NCBI GenBank assembly: GCA_038501625.1 | Contig: JAZAYU010000127.1 | Span: 1,550,001-1,614,000, forward strand | Direction of reading: 5' to 3' | Length of the DNA stretch: 64,000 bases | From: Corbicula japonica | Lineage: Eukaryota; Mollusca; Bivalvia; Venerida; Cyrenidae | In this document: one piece after another, positions 21,423 through 31,520 of the stretch | How the letters are laid out: each line of letters opens with the position of its first letter | Position numbering within the stretch: position 1 is the stretch's first letter | Notes under the pieces: model-generated | Told to the model about the DNA's origin: nothing | Databases searched by the model: none | The model's input: the letters and a program-made list of their open reading frames with translations, nothing else | Translations under genes and position numbers: made by a program

Positions 21423-23495
21423 TGTAAGGTACCATCCCGTAGTTGCCTTATAAGTCAAAGATGCAAGTGGTTATGGATAAAACTGTTCACTGAAATTTGC
21501 CTGTTTAATAAGAGTGACGGTCTTAAGCACATACGGACGCCGCTGTGTTTTTATGCAATGTGCTGATCCTGTTTACAATATAATACCACTTTAGACAAGT
21601 GCGCGTTGTTTTTATAATAACCTGTAAGCATGTTCAGCCACTCTTGTGTACTACATGCAGACAAGTAACCCGAGTGTTGGAATCGATTTCACTCCAGTAA
21701 GATGTGCGCGAACAAGTAACTTCGGTTAGCAAATCCAAGTGAAGTTGTCACTTTTAATAACCTGTAAGCATGCAAGATCACCCCTGTGAACTGTATGCAA
21801 ACAAGTAACCTTGGTTACTGGAATCGGATTCAAGCCATCTTCCTAATAACTTATAAGCACGCAGGATCACCCCGTGAACTGTATGCAAACAAGTAACATT
21901 TTTATGGGTTCCTTGCTGGGGCTTGTGTTATAGTTTAATAATAGACTAACAAACGCCTGGGTAAACAGTGCACAAATTTAATGCTCCGCTTGTATAGAAC
22001 TATTAGAGATAAACTTTCATCATCAAAATAATGTCATGTTCAGCGAGGGACCTAGCCTATGTAATGGGATCTTCTTATTACAATATACATATAACAGTGC
22101 AATTGAGATCATCTTCATGGTTACATATATACATAGAGCTACTATATATTACGGTACTCAGAATCTCGGCATAAATATAGATCAACCTGCGTGTACCTAC
22201 TTCATTATGAAGTATACGTGTGTAGATCTAGATCTAGCTCTATTATGAAATGGGATCTAATCTGCTATGCCATTATATACTGAAATCCACTATTACTATT
22301 TGGTGGTCGGAGACCAATACAACACCTTGGATCTGCGATGATGTGGTACTTCACCATTTTAATGATAGTAACTCGAGGCTCAGACTTCTTATTTTTGAAA
22401 TGGCTGAAATGACTTGTAGCCGGTGTGCGTGTAAAATGCTCTTTTACTAATAATAAAGGTAGAACTGCATAACAGTGTTTGTCGTACCTTAAATTTCTCA
22501 GATCTATATAAATATGTATATATTTATATTTTTGGTATGAGCAAAATAGCTGCTGTAAGCTGTACTGCTTATAAAGCTGTTAAAGCACTCGGAGTGTACA
22601 CTGCGAGAAGAAGATGCAGACTGAATGATTTGCGCGGTATTTATACCCTACAGACAGTACCACATGACCGCATTATCCAATCACAAAGCTGGCTCTTAAG
22701 GGGGTAATGTGATGAGTCCGAGACAAGTCTCAAAGCTCTATAAATAAAACAATTTTATAATACTGGCTTCCTACTGGCTCCTTAATTAAATTGAAAAAGC
22801 CACAATATTAACAAATATAAAATACAGAAACACGCATATAAAGAAAAAGCCACGGAAATTTTACATTGCGTAATAACATCATACTGATGAACATGCTACG
22901 CTCATGGATATAGTTCTAAAACTCACAAAAACTGAACAAACATACATTATAAATGTGGCTCTAATGGGCTAACACTCTATTTTAAGTGTAATAACATGTT
23001 AATAAAATAGATTTTGACAAAATTTAACGTTTTCATAAAAAGCCAGACGCTGACAACCGGAAGTAGTTCTGGAGTTAGACAGCCGCCATTGTTTAAATAA
23101 ACAAATATGGATACTGGATACCATGCTTAGAAAAGTTCAAATATCTTGAAATAATGTCATCCTATTGTGACAAAAACTGTTTCATATCGTGCACAAATAA
23201 TTTGAACATTTGTACATTCATTGAATAGACGTTACTTAAAGGTTTACGGGAGTTATTCACCCTTAAAAACTCTCTCAAAATTTACAAAGAAGATGCATGG
23301 AATTCATGAAATTCTACAAATTCGGCTGGAAATAACAGTCCATTGTTGTTCAAATGATAAAAATTGGTGAGTCCTAGTTTGTTTAATACACAATTATTAC
23401 AATGTGTGCACTTTGGATGTGAATATACCACAGAGGCATGTATATTATTAATTGTCATCACTTTTCATGACCTTGTAAGGGAACTCAACCTTACA
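21423..23495 (-). repeat. 3' LTR of the Gypsy element
   Basis: On the + strand it runs from TGTAAGGTACCATCCCG to GAACTCAACCTTACA, so on the minus strand it begins TGTAAGG and ends CCTTACA (TG...CA rule). At ~2.07 kb it is long for a Gypsy LTR. At about 21613-21900 there are three diverged sub-repeats with AATAACCTGTAAGCATG and CAAACAAGTAACC. Small ORFs here also occur in the other LTR and look incidental. Confidence 0.93.
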
Positions 23496-23508
23496 CTCTC
23501 CCCACCTT
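23496..23508 (-). other. Polypurine tract of the Gypsy element
   Basis: On the minus strand AAGGTGGGGAGAG lies directly before the TGTAAGG start of the 3' LTR. This is where plus-strand DNA synthesis would be primed, and it fixes the LTR boundary. Confidence 0.85.
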
Positions 23509-23996
23509 AAAAATGAAAATACTCCTGAATTTTTGAATACACGATGAACAAAGTAACAGATCTACAACAATTAGGTAGTCTTTAGTAGTACACCATTTGT
23601 CCACCTTGTGCAAAAACTCAACAACTACAATACATTTCTATTGCACTTATTGACTTTTTGCTCCAAGTTGACCCACTGTATATTCATAAGTTATCTACTT
23701 GAATAAATAACCAGTTAAACACAACTTGGTTAAGGTAGCAGATGAATCAATAAAAATACACCTTTAAGCATTACCTTAATAATTATTGACTATGCATATA
23801 TTAATTTAATTAAAGCATGTATTAAACAATAATGCTCTATATTATTTGTAACCCTGATAATTTGTTTGTATCTATACATTATTGAATAGATAAATTTCTG
23901 TTGCTTAACAGATATGGACGCACGGGGATTATTATGCCCCTTAGCACAGTGTCATCCATTTAATTTCATATAGTAATTGTAGTTTCACCAGTGTAT

Positions 23997-25649
23997 TCAC
24001 ACCATGAGGGGTACGTCTTTGCATTCATTTAGCAAAGCAGTGTATCCCACATGATTGTTAATAACACTCTTTGACGTGGCAAACTGATACATGGAGATTA
24101 GGCAATCAGCATTAATGACCTTTTCACCGAATGATATTTTCTTAATAATACTCAAGTTGGAATGACGGGCGTGCGACTCTCTGGAGTGGATTTCTCGCCT
24201 CGATGATCCCGGGAGTATCAAGAAATTGAAGCAATCAGTGATGTACTCTCTGTCCAGTGGCATCTTCCACTTCATCGCCAGCGACGTTGCCACAGATTCC
24301 ATCACAAGGTTTCTGGTATCTGCAGACATATCCTGCCAACTGACAGGTGGCCACATCTTAAAGGGCTCAGTCAAGGGAAGTAGAACCGATTTCCCCTCCC
24401 AATTCCTCCGTGCTGGTGGGAACAGGGGCATCCCTCCCGAAAGCATCAGCGATCTTGCGATTATAGCTGTGTTGTTTACGGGATCCCTTACAGTAAGAAG
24501 TGGTTCTGGTATTGATGTAGGGACGTCCGTGTCCATGGATGAAAAGACATTAGAGCGGATTCTTCTGACAGGCGACTTTGCGGGCCTACGTTCCATGTTT
24601 TTAGGGGAATCCGACGGTGTCACTTTCTTCCGCTCAGACGGTTGGCTAGTTTCGGAAGGAAGTTTGGTTGCGGGAGGTGTGGGTTTGTCAGTCTCGGTTT
24701 TATTATCCCCGCTCCCGTCCACACTCATCTCTGCCACATCTTGACCTGTTCCCTTAATGAGATCCAAGCTGACTGCTTCGATGTCAAAGCCCTCATTTAC
24801 CGCTGAGGGTTCATCAATAGTGGGGAGATCCTTTGGCGACTGAAGCGGGGTTAGAGGGGACTGGGACCGTTTCCTCTTTGTGGGAGGAGTACACATTGCT
24901 GGCGGTGTACCAGGGCATGGTAGGCTCCAGGGAGCGGTTTCCACCACCTTAACATCCAGCGTAGGGAGGCGCAGATCCCTCAGGATGTTGTTGATGTCTT
25001 TATGATATGGTTCCCATTTTGTGGGAAGGGCATCCCTATTGGGTTTCTCCGAAGCTTTGCATCCCATAAGCCTCATGAATCGCTCCCTACTTCTGTTGTC
25101 GTTGCAGGTGTATGTGACACGATAAAAGACATTTGGCCCAGATAAAACCACCACCGAAGAGTCCATCTCTATTGAGACTTTAACCGTCTCGTATAAGGAC
25201 GGTTTTGTCGGAGAATACTGAGACACACTAGCCAAGGTAGAGTACAGTAGCGTGGAGGTGGGTCCATGCTGGTCCCAACCCTTCTGCCAGCGGTCCGCTG
25301 CTATCGGCCCTGGGTTCTTCAATATGGCCTCCTTCAGAAAGGTTGCCTGGAGACTATTTTCAGGCTTACCCGCCATGCACATTCGGTAGGCCCTTGGTTC
25401 CCTCGCCAAGAAGAAGCAGTCCTTGTCGGACGGAAATCCAGATGGTTGGTGGCACACTGCCTTCCTGTGCTCCTTGTCTATGTGGGTGCGAAGGTCAATG
25501 GGACGCCTGAAAGTCCTTGGTTCCTCGCAAAACGGACATATGACCTGCAAGAACTGGTGGGGCTTGTTCATGTAGTGTGTCCTCAAATCACCAGCCTTTG
25601 TGAACACCTCACCACACGACCAACATGAGAGCGTCATCTGAAAGTACAC
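23997..25649 (-). CDS. Gypsy third ORF: C2H2 zinc-finger protein of unknown function
   Basis: An intact 550-aa ORF lies between pol and the 3' LTR, about 500 bp from each. Residues 9-31 (C9, C12, H25, H31) and 38-61 (C38, C41, H56, H61) fit two C2H2 zinc fingers with a repeated DLRTH core. A folded-looking region follows to about residue 240. A Ser/Pro/Thr-rich linker begins near 245 with a basic TKRKR cluster at about 257-261, a candidate nuclear signal. A conserved-looking C-terminal region follows from about 375. Met5 is an alternative start. There is no signal peptide or membrane segment, so it is not an envelope protein despite its position. The open frame next to near-identical LTRs suggests it is functional. 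It could be a captured host zinc-finger gene or a nucleic-acid-binding accessory protein; I do not recognise the family. Confidence 0.8.
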   Translation of the reverse strand: MYFQMTLSCWSCGEVFTKAGDLRTHYMNKPHQFLQVICPFCEEPRTFRRPIDLRTHIDKEHRKAVCHQPSGFPSDKDCFFLAREPRAYRMCMAGKPENSLQATFLKEAILKNPGPIAADRWQKGWDQHGPTSTLLYSTLASVSQYSPTKPSLYETVKVSIEMDSSVVVLSGPNVFYRVTYTCNDNRSRERFMRLMGCKASEKPNRDALPTKWEPYHKDINNILRDLRLPTLDVKVVETAPWSLPCPGTPPAMCTPPTKRKRSQSPLTPLQSPKDLPTIDEPSAVNEGFDIEAVSLDLIKGTGQDVAEMSVDGSGDNKTETDKPTPPATKLPSETSQPSERKKVTPSDSPKNMERRPAKSPVRRIRSNVFSSMDTDVPTSIPEPLLTVRDPVNNTAIIARSLMLSGGMPLFPPARRNWEGKSVLLPLTEPFKMWPPVSWQDMSADTRNLVMESVATSLAMKWKMPLDREYITDCFNFLILPGSSRREIHSRESHARHSNLSIIKKISFGEKVINADCLISMYQFATSKSVINNHVGYTALLNECKDVPLMV

Positions 25650-26148
25650 GTGGAGAACACCTTTGAGCGTACATTGTCACAACCCGAATTCGACCCACAT
25701 TACGTAGGCATTCTTTGTTATTAATTTGTTTTCTTTGGACTAAAGGAGTATAACATCATTTTCGTGGACGTATCTACAGGAGGGCTTGAAATATAAGGCT
25801 TGACGAATACCCTTACTGTTGCGTAACCAAGGATACTAAATATTATTAACTTTTACGATAGGTTGGTGACTACCTCAACTCCTCATCCGTAACAACCGTG
25901 AGGTAAGTTAAACCACTGAATTCCCGGCCGAAGACATTCAGTAAAAGTGTTTATCCATATACACAATACAAACGTGCTATCAAAATCAGAACAAGACAGC
26001 AAGTTAAAATCTTTATTTTAGTTACACCTCGCAACTAAAATTACAGATGAGTAAAAGTCACAACATCGCTAAGAATTATACAATTAAATAACATAAGCTT
26101 GCAACAGTATTGATTACATGTTTTCATTGCAACATGTTGTTATGTTCT
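25650..26148. other. Spacer between Gypsy pol and third ORF
   Basis: About 500 bp with no ORF in the element's orientation. It may carry a splice acceptor or internal promoter for the third ORF. I could not identify either with confidence. Confidence 0.4.
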
Positions 26149-29100
26149 CTACTGTGTCTTCTTCATCCACAGTGGTAGGTGTTCTCCTTTATAGGGAAGT
26201 AGTCGGTCGATATGAACTGCTCTAGGTACTTTGCTTGGGGATGTACGAACTAAATACGTCAGGTCATCTAGTTTCTTTTCTATTTTGTATGGGCCGTTCC
26301 ATCGGTTGGCAAGCTTCTTGCAAAGACCGGGTTTTATGGAAGGATCATGAAGCCATACAGGCTGCCCTACATTAAGTGCTCTTTCCTTGGCATTAGCATC
26401 ATAGTATTTCTTCCTGTATACTGCCTGTCTTCTGAGGTTCTGCCTGGCGATTTCATGTGCTTTCTCTAAGCTGTCTTGTAACTCCTCCACATACGCTTCG
26501 GGGGCGGTTTCGGCTTCCCTGTCTCTCTCCGGTCGACCAACAACAGCTTGGCTTGGCAGGATGACATTGCGTCCAAAAACCATCATGTTTGGAGTGAATC
26601 CTGATGTTGAATGTTCAGTTGCTCGGTAGGCCATCATGACTTGCGGGAGTAGCGTGTCCCATGACCTTTGGTTCTTGTTGCAGAAAACGGACAGCATATT
26701 CATCAAAGTCCTATTGAATCTCTCCACATGACCGTTTGCCTGAGGCCGGAAACTGGTGGTGTGTGTCTTGTAGATATGAAAAAGATCACACATCTGTTTG
26801 AACAAAGCTGACTCGAAGTTTCTGCCCTGATCTGTATGCACCTGGAGCGGTACACCGAACCTACAAACAAACTGATCGACGAACACATTAGCGATTGTAG
26901 AGGTTTCTTGGTTGGGAATTGCAAATGCCTCCACCCATTTTGTGAACTCGTCACTCATTACAAGAACATATTTATTTCCCCGTTCAGAAGTTATCAGAGG
27001 ACCAAGAATGTCCATTGACACCTTCTCCATGGGACCACCTACAAGGTTTCTTCCAAGGGGTGCTTTATTTGAGGCCCGGCTTGGTTTCCGGGCAGCACAT
27101 TTATCACAGTGTTCACAGTACTTTTGGACATCAGCCTTCATACCGGGCCAGTAGAAATCGGCTTGAATTCGTTTCAGTGTGGCTTTCCATCCAAGATGGG
27201 CTGCTGTTGGAATATCGTGATTCAGCGTCAGCAGTTGTCTTCGGTTTGCAGTAGGGACAATTAACTGTGTCACGTCATTTTTGCCATCTGACCAGATGCG
27301 ATACAACATTCCGCTATAAGTCTCAAGTCGGTCCCACTGACCAAAGAGAATTTTCGATGGCGGTGACAATGATGAGATTTCTCTCCACTTCGGTCTGTTA
27401 GGACTCTTTTCTTTACAATCGAGGACAGGTCCAATAACGGAGTCATTCCTTTGTTCGTTTCTCACTGTTTCTGGATCCCATCCATGGAGCACTTCAGGGG
27501 CATGCTTAATTTGGTCCTGCGAACGGGTCACTACTCTAACAGCAATCTGTACATCTGGAATGTTTGCTCGTGAATCATCACAGGCGTCTAATTCCTCTAC
27601 TTCTTTAATAGTGACTGGGTCATCAGCGTATCTTCGGCAAACCTTACATGGGGCCCTAGATAGCGCATCAGCGTTTGAGTGTTTTCTACCTTTGCGATGA
27701 ACGACAGTTATGTCATATAGTCCTAGTTCCTGAATCCATCTTGCCATTTGACCCGTTGGTAACTTCAGATTCTTCATCCAACTGACAGCAGAATTATCGG
27801 TCCGCAAAAGAACTTTCTGACCATAAAGATATGTATGGAATTTCTTCAGTGCCACTATTACTGCCAGGAGTTCTTTTCGTGTCACACAATATGACCTCTC
27901 ATGGGCATTCAGACTTTTGCTCATGTATGCTATGACACGCTCTTCGCCTTCTTGTTCTTGAGACAGAACAGCTCCAGTAGCAAAGTCACTTGCATCCGTA
28001 TCGAGAATGAATGTTTTGCCAAGTTTGGGGTAGGCTAATATCGGTGTTGATGTAAGGGCAGTTTTGAGCAATTCAAATGCATTATTAGCCTCATCCGACC
28101 ATTGAAACTTTTCAGCTTTCTCACACAGTTTGTGAAGGGGTCTCGCTATAGCTGCAAATCCACAAACAAAACGGCGATAATAAGAGCAAAGGCCAAGGAA
28201 ACTTCTGAGTTGTTTCTTGTTTCTTGGAATCGTCCAGTTAGACACAGTATTGATTTTGTCTGGGTCTGTTTCGACACCCTCTTCAGAAACTAAGTGGCCA
28301 AGGAATCTTACAGACTTCTTGAAGAAAACACATTTGGACGGTTTAAGTTTTAGGTTTGCTTGCTCTAGTCGCTGAAAGACATGTTCTAACCGTACCAAGC
28401 CTTGCTCGAAATTTTCAGCTGGCACTATGATGTCGTCCATATAGACTAGGCACTCTTCCCATTGTAACCCTCGCAAGACATTCTCGATAAGACGTTCGAA
28501 GGTGGACGGGGAGTTAGCCAAACCGAAGGGCATAACAGTGAACTGGTACAATCCTAAGCTTGTTGAGAATGCTGACTTGTGTTTGTCTTCAGGGTTTAAT
28601 GCAACTTGCCAGAACCCAGAGTTGAGATCCATACAGCAGTACCACTTTGACCCAGAAAGTGCGTCCAAGCACTCCTCAACTTTGGGTATCGGGTATGCGT
28701 CCTTGATCGTAACATCATTTAATCGCCTGTAGTCAACACAAAACCTGGTTGATCCGTCTTTCTTTGTTACTAGAACTATCGGTGATGACCAACTGCTTGT
28801 CGAAGGTTCAATAACACCCCTATCAAGCATTTTCTGGATCTCTTCTTTTTCTGTTTCCCTCTTACCTAATGGTTGTCGTCTTGGTGGTTGGCGAATAGGA
28901 GTGGCTGTTCCAGTGTTAATTCTATGCTGTACTGAATTGTTTCTACCAAGGTCGTCTGAAGACTTTGCAAACACATGCTTATATTTTATCAGAAGTTCTT
29001 CTAATTTAGCAGACTGATCCTCATTAAGCTCAGCTGTGCTTCTCTCATATAGCTCCTTCAAGTAATCGGGGAGCTTGGTCATACTATCATTTTCCGAAAG

Positions 29101-29979
29101 GCTTGTTGAACGGCATGTGGTTTGGGTCTCATAGTATGATTCACAAACACCTATTGGTATGTTTGATGGGAGCATAACAGAATCATTTCCAGTATTTATC
29201 AGGCATATACTAGGCGTGTCACTATCAATTTGTAGTACACCTTCTACAACAGCAATTGATCGCCGAAGAAGAGATTGTGAAGCACAGAGCAATACAAGAC
29301 TGGACAGGGTAGTTTTGTTTTCAATAACTACTGGAACTTTAATCATGGACATGGGTGGAACAGAGACATCGCCACTTATAAGAACCCTACATTTAGCCTG
29401 GGCCTCCCCACCTATCCAACAATTTATTGGTGTGCGGTCTGTGTAAATGACTGCCTTGCTGTAGTCAATGTTTGAAGCATAGCGAAGTAGGAAATCCTGA
29501 CCAATGATACCATCCGGGACGATGTCACAAACAATGGCATTCACATCAAAGCTGCTATTGCCAAGGTAAAGCTGTGTCTTTATTTGGCCGCAAACTGTTA
29601 TCTCCTGGCCATTTGCTCCTTGCATCGTATTATTTATTTTCTGTAACGGTGGTCTAACTTCAGGGTCCATATTTGAGTATATTCGATTCGACAGCAGTGT
29701 TGCTGATGAACCATTATCTATTAGGAGCCTTACCTCTATTCCTTGTATTGTGCTCATAGTGTACAAACCATTGTCCCAGATTCCTGTATCAGCTAATTGT
29801 CCTATTCGGTTTAAGTTTGCTTCACCTAATTTATAAGCTATATTCGGCCTACTCAAATCCGCTAACCTTTGGCCGCTCAGGCTAACGGTCTGGAGTTTTC
29901 CGACTCCAAGTTTTTCTGGGCAGTTGGCTTCTGTGGACAGTCTTTTGCATAATGCTCCATTGATTTGCAAACAAAACAT
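26149..29979 (-). CDS. pol: Gypsy Pol polyprotein (protease, RT, RNase H, integrase)
   Basis: The 1276-codon open frame encodes the enzymes that copy and integrate the element. Aspartic protease: LLIDNGSSATLL, active site D88-N-G. Reverse transcriptase: CVDYRRLNDVTI near 414, DLNSGFWQ near 451 and the YMDD box at 513-516. RNase H: ILDTDASDFATGAVL near 658. Integrase: zinc motif H921, H928, C958, C961, then D990, D1050 and E1086 with the DQGRNF and NGHVERFNRT contexts (35 residues between the last two). A WNGPYKI segment near the C terminus resembles the GPY/F module. No chromodomain is seen. The first ~20 residues overlap gag in another frame, so Pol is probably made as a -1 frameshift fusion, not from Met1. 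There is no internal stop. The Asn in the protease DNG triplet is unusual for D-T/S-G. Confidence 0.95.
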   Translation of the reverse strand: MFCLQINGALCKRLSTEANCPEKLGVGKLQTVSLSGQRLADLSRPNIAYKLGEANLNRIGQLADTGIWDNGLYTMSTIQGIEVRLLIDNGSSATLLSNRIYSNMDPEVRPPLQKINNTMQGANGQEITVCGQIKTQLYLGNSSFDVNAIVCDIVPDGIIGQDFLLRYASNIDYSKAVIYTDRTPINCWIGGEAQAKCRVLISGDVSVPPMSMIKVPVVIENKTTLSSLVLLCASQSLLRRSIAVVEGVLQIDSDTPSICLINTGNDSVMLPSNIPIGVCESYYETQTTCRSTSLSENDSMTKLPDYLKELYERSTAELNEDQSAKLEELLIKYKHVFAKSSDDLGRNNSVQHRINTGTATPIRQPPRRQPLGKRETEKEEIQKMLDRGVIEPSTSSWSSPIVLVTKKDGSTRFCVDYRRLNDVTIKDAYPIPKVEECLDALSGSKWYCCMDLNSGFWQVALNPEDKHKSAFSTSLGLYQFTVMPFGLANSPSTFERLIENVLRGLQWEECLVYMDDIIVPAENFEQGLVRLEHVFQRLEQANLKLKPSKCVFFKKSVRFLGHLVSEEGVETDPDKINTVSNWTIPRNKKQLRSFLGLCSYYRRFVCGFAAIARPLHKLCEKAEKFQWSDEANNAFELLKTALTSTPILAYPKLGKTFILDTDASDFATGAVLSQEQEGEERVIAYMSKSLNAHERSYCVTRKELLAVIVALKKFHTYLYGQKVLLRTDNSAVSWMKNLKLPTGQMARWIQELGLYDITVVHRKGRKHSNADALSRAPCKVCRRYADDPVTIKEVEELDACDDSRANIPDVQIAVRVVTRSQDQIKHAPEVLHGWDPETVRNEQRNDSVIGPVLDCKEKSPNRPKWREISSLSPPSKILFGQWDRLETYSGMLYRIWSDGKNDVTQLIVPTANRRQLLTLNHDIPTAAHLGWKATLKRIQADFYWPGMKADVQKYCEHCDKCAARKPSRASNKAPLGRNLVGGPMEKVSMDILGPLITSERGNKYVLVMSDEFTKWVEAFAIPNQETSTIANVFVDQFVCRFGVPLQVHTDQGRNFESALFKQMCDLFHIYKTHTTSFRPQANGHVERFNRTLMNMLSVFCNKNQRSWDTLLPQVMMAYRATEHSTSGFTPNMMVFGRNVILPSQAVVGRPERDREAETAPEAYVEELQDSLEKAHEIARQNLRRQAVYRKKYYDANAKERALNVGQPVWLHDPSIKPGLCKKLANRWNGPYKIEKKLDDLTYLVRTSPSKVPRAVHIDRLLPYKGEHLPLWMKKTQ

Positions 29980-31292
29980 CCAGTAAAATTGTTCTTCTGC
30001 TTCTGGTTGTTACCATTCCACTTTTTATTTCCTTGTTTGTTCAGTCTTGCTTCGATCTGATCTAACCTTGTCATTATGTCATGCATCTGCTTAACAAGTG
30101 TCGGTTCAACGCCAGTGTTACCCGCCATACTGTCAGATGGCTGATATGCACTTGCGTTAGCTACCATTCTTACATTACCACGTTTCTTGTCGTCCGGTCC
30201 AAGTACAAGCTCATACCTTTCAACAACATCAACTGCTTGTTGAATGGTCTTGCAGTCCCTGTCAAGGCATCTGCATCTCATTTCAGGACTTATGGCTTTG
30301 TAGAATTGATGTAACCCAAGTGATTCCTGTGCATTGTTATCAAGGTCGGGATAGGCTCTTTTTGCAATCACTCTTAGATCATCGCCAAATGAAGCCAATG
30401 TCTCGCCTGGTTCACGTTTCCTGGTCTCCAATTTAGCAACGTACTTTGTCTGCTGTCGCTTGCTTCCGAACCTATCATATAACTTGTGAACAAGTGTTCT
30501 GAATATTCTGCGCTCTTGGTCAGTAAGACCCAGATAAAACGTTCTCGCAGGGCCCTGTAAACAAGAAGCCAATGTTAATGCTTTTTCTTCATCAGACCAC
30601 CTACCCAAGTCTGCACAATTAGTAAAATGGGAGAAATAACTTTCCCAGTCACTAGTACCATCAAAGCTTTCCGGTCTTATCAATGGAATGTTTGACCTTT
30701 TAACATTCATACTATTTCTGAGGAAGTCGCCTTGCCCGGTTCTATCAGAATCTTGTGTAACTACCTTGCGTCTGTCACCTCTCCCACCATAGGGACCACT
30801 GGGACGCCAGTACCGTTCATTGCCCTCATAACTATCATCTGAATCGTCGTGTGAGTCTCTTCTTCCACTGGTTCGACGTCTACGTCTCCCGGTACTTCCA
30901 CCTCTTTGGTGATCATCATCACTTTGGTAAGTACTCTCTCGATGTCTATCTCTAGGTTGACTCCTTCGACGATCATAATAGCTTGGACTCAGCGGACGTA
31001 CCCCGTGGCGGCGAACTTGTCTGAGGTCTTCAACAAGCTCAACGTCATCATTATTCTCTTCACTTATGATAACCCTGCGCTTTGGTTCGTCGGTGTTGGA
31101 CTCGTCGTTGGTAGGTTCTCTTCCGGGCTCCATCTGAACATCTTCTGGTAGGGCATGATTGTCCTCGTGTTCTTCATCTGTTCCCTGTTCCATGGGCATA
31201 TCATTACAACTGACTGGTCCGAATTGTACTTCACTATCAGAGTCGGCCATATTAACGATGAACTGTTTTCTAACAAAATATAAAAATAGCAA
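29877..31292 (-). CDS. gag: Gypsy Gag polyprotein with CCHC zinc knuckle
   Basis: The ORF of 471 codons encodes the capsid precursor that packages the element's RNA. The N-terminal ~170 residues are highly charged (acidic then Arg/Ser/Asp-rich). The capsid-like part carries FDGTSDWESYFSHF and LASCLQGPARTFYLGL, typical of Gypsy gag, followed by LYDRFGSKRQQTKYVAKL. A zinc knuckle CFVCKSMEHYAKDC lies at about 439-452 (C-x2-C-x4-H-x4-C). The true start is probably Met15 (31250, MADSDSEV), since the first 14 residues are hydrophobic and atypical. The last ~100 nt overlap the pol frame, shifted by -1. Confidence 0.92.
   Translation of the reverse strand: MLFLYFVRKQFIVNMADSDSEVQFGPVSCNDMPMEQGTDEEHEDNHALPEDVQMEPGREPTNDESNTDEPKRRVIISEENNDDVELVEDLRQVRRHGVRPLSPSYYDRRRSQPRDRHRESTYQSDDDHQRGGSTGRRRRRTSGRRDSHDDSDDSYEGNERYWRPSGPYGGRGDRRKVVTQDSDRTGQGDFLRNSMNVKRSNIPLIRPESFDGTSDWESYFSHFTNCADLGRWSDEEKALTLASCLQGPARTFYLGLTDQERRIFRTLVHKLYDRFGSKRQQTKYVAKLETRKREPGETLASFGDDLRVIAKRAYPDLDNNAQESLGLHQFYKAISPEMRCRCLDRDCKTIQQAVDVVERYELVLGPDDKKRGNVRMVANASAYQPSDSMAGNTGVEPTLVKQMHDIMTRLDQIEARLNKQGNKKWNGNNQKQKNNFTGCFVCKSMEHYAKDCPQKPTAQKNLESENSRPLA
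29910..29916 (-). promoter_or_regulatory. Candidate -1 frameshift site between gag and pol
   Basis: In the gag-pol overlap the gag frame reads CAG AAA AAC TTG, so the heptamer is G AAA AAC. A -1 slip gives GAA AAA CTT and enters the pol frame (PEKLGV). It is a weaker match than A AAA AAC. A second candidate, G GAA AAC, follows about 13 nt downstream. No downstream structure was tested. Confidence 0.45.
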
Positions 31293-31520
31293 ATAGTTTG
31301 TTTCAAGGATCCCTCAACACAAACTTTAAAATCCAATACATAGGTCTACTGCTGAACATCTGACAATAATTTTTAAAACATGTAATAATCAGCTGCATTT
31401 GTGACGCGGCACTCATCGTTATCATTAGCTGTAAAGAATAAATTCTTTTGTTAATAAACAGGCGTAGTTCGTATCGGGATGCTCATATTTTTTTAGAGCA
31501 TCCCACTTCTGACACCAAGT
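31293..31520 (-). other. Gypsy untranslated leader
   Basis: About 230 bp between the 5' LTR and the gag ORF, including the primer-binding site at its right end. No other feature was recognised. Confidence 0.6.
31501..31517 (-). other. Primer-binding site, tRNA-Leu type
   Basis: The minus strand reads TGGTGTCAGAAGTGGGA three bases inside the 5' LTR. Its complement TCCCACTTCTGACACCA looks like the 3' end of animal tRNA-Leu including CCA, which would prime minus-strand DNA. The tRNA identity is from general knowledge of tRNA-Leu ends. Confidence 0.8.

Noticed and set aside
22036..22450. Two ORFs of 70 and 66 aa conserved at 22036-22450 and 32136-32550
   Set aside because: They are identical because they lie in the two LTRs, opposite to the element's transcription direction.
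24226..24744. 172-aa + strand ORF
   Set aside because: Antisense shadow of the 550-aa third ORF of the retrotransposon.
31501..31517. tRNA-Leu-like sequence
   Set aside because: Only the last 17 bases of a tRNA match, at the retroelement primer-binding position; no tRNA gene is present.
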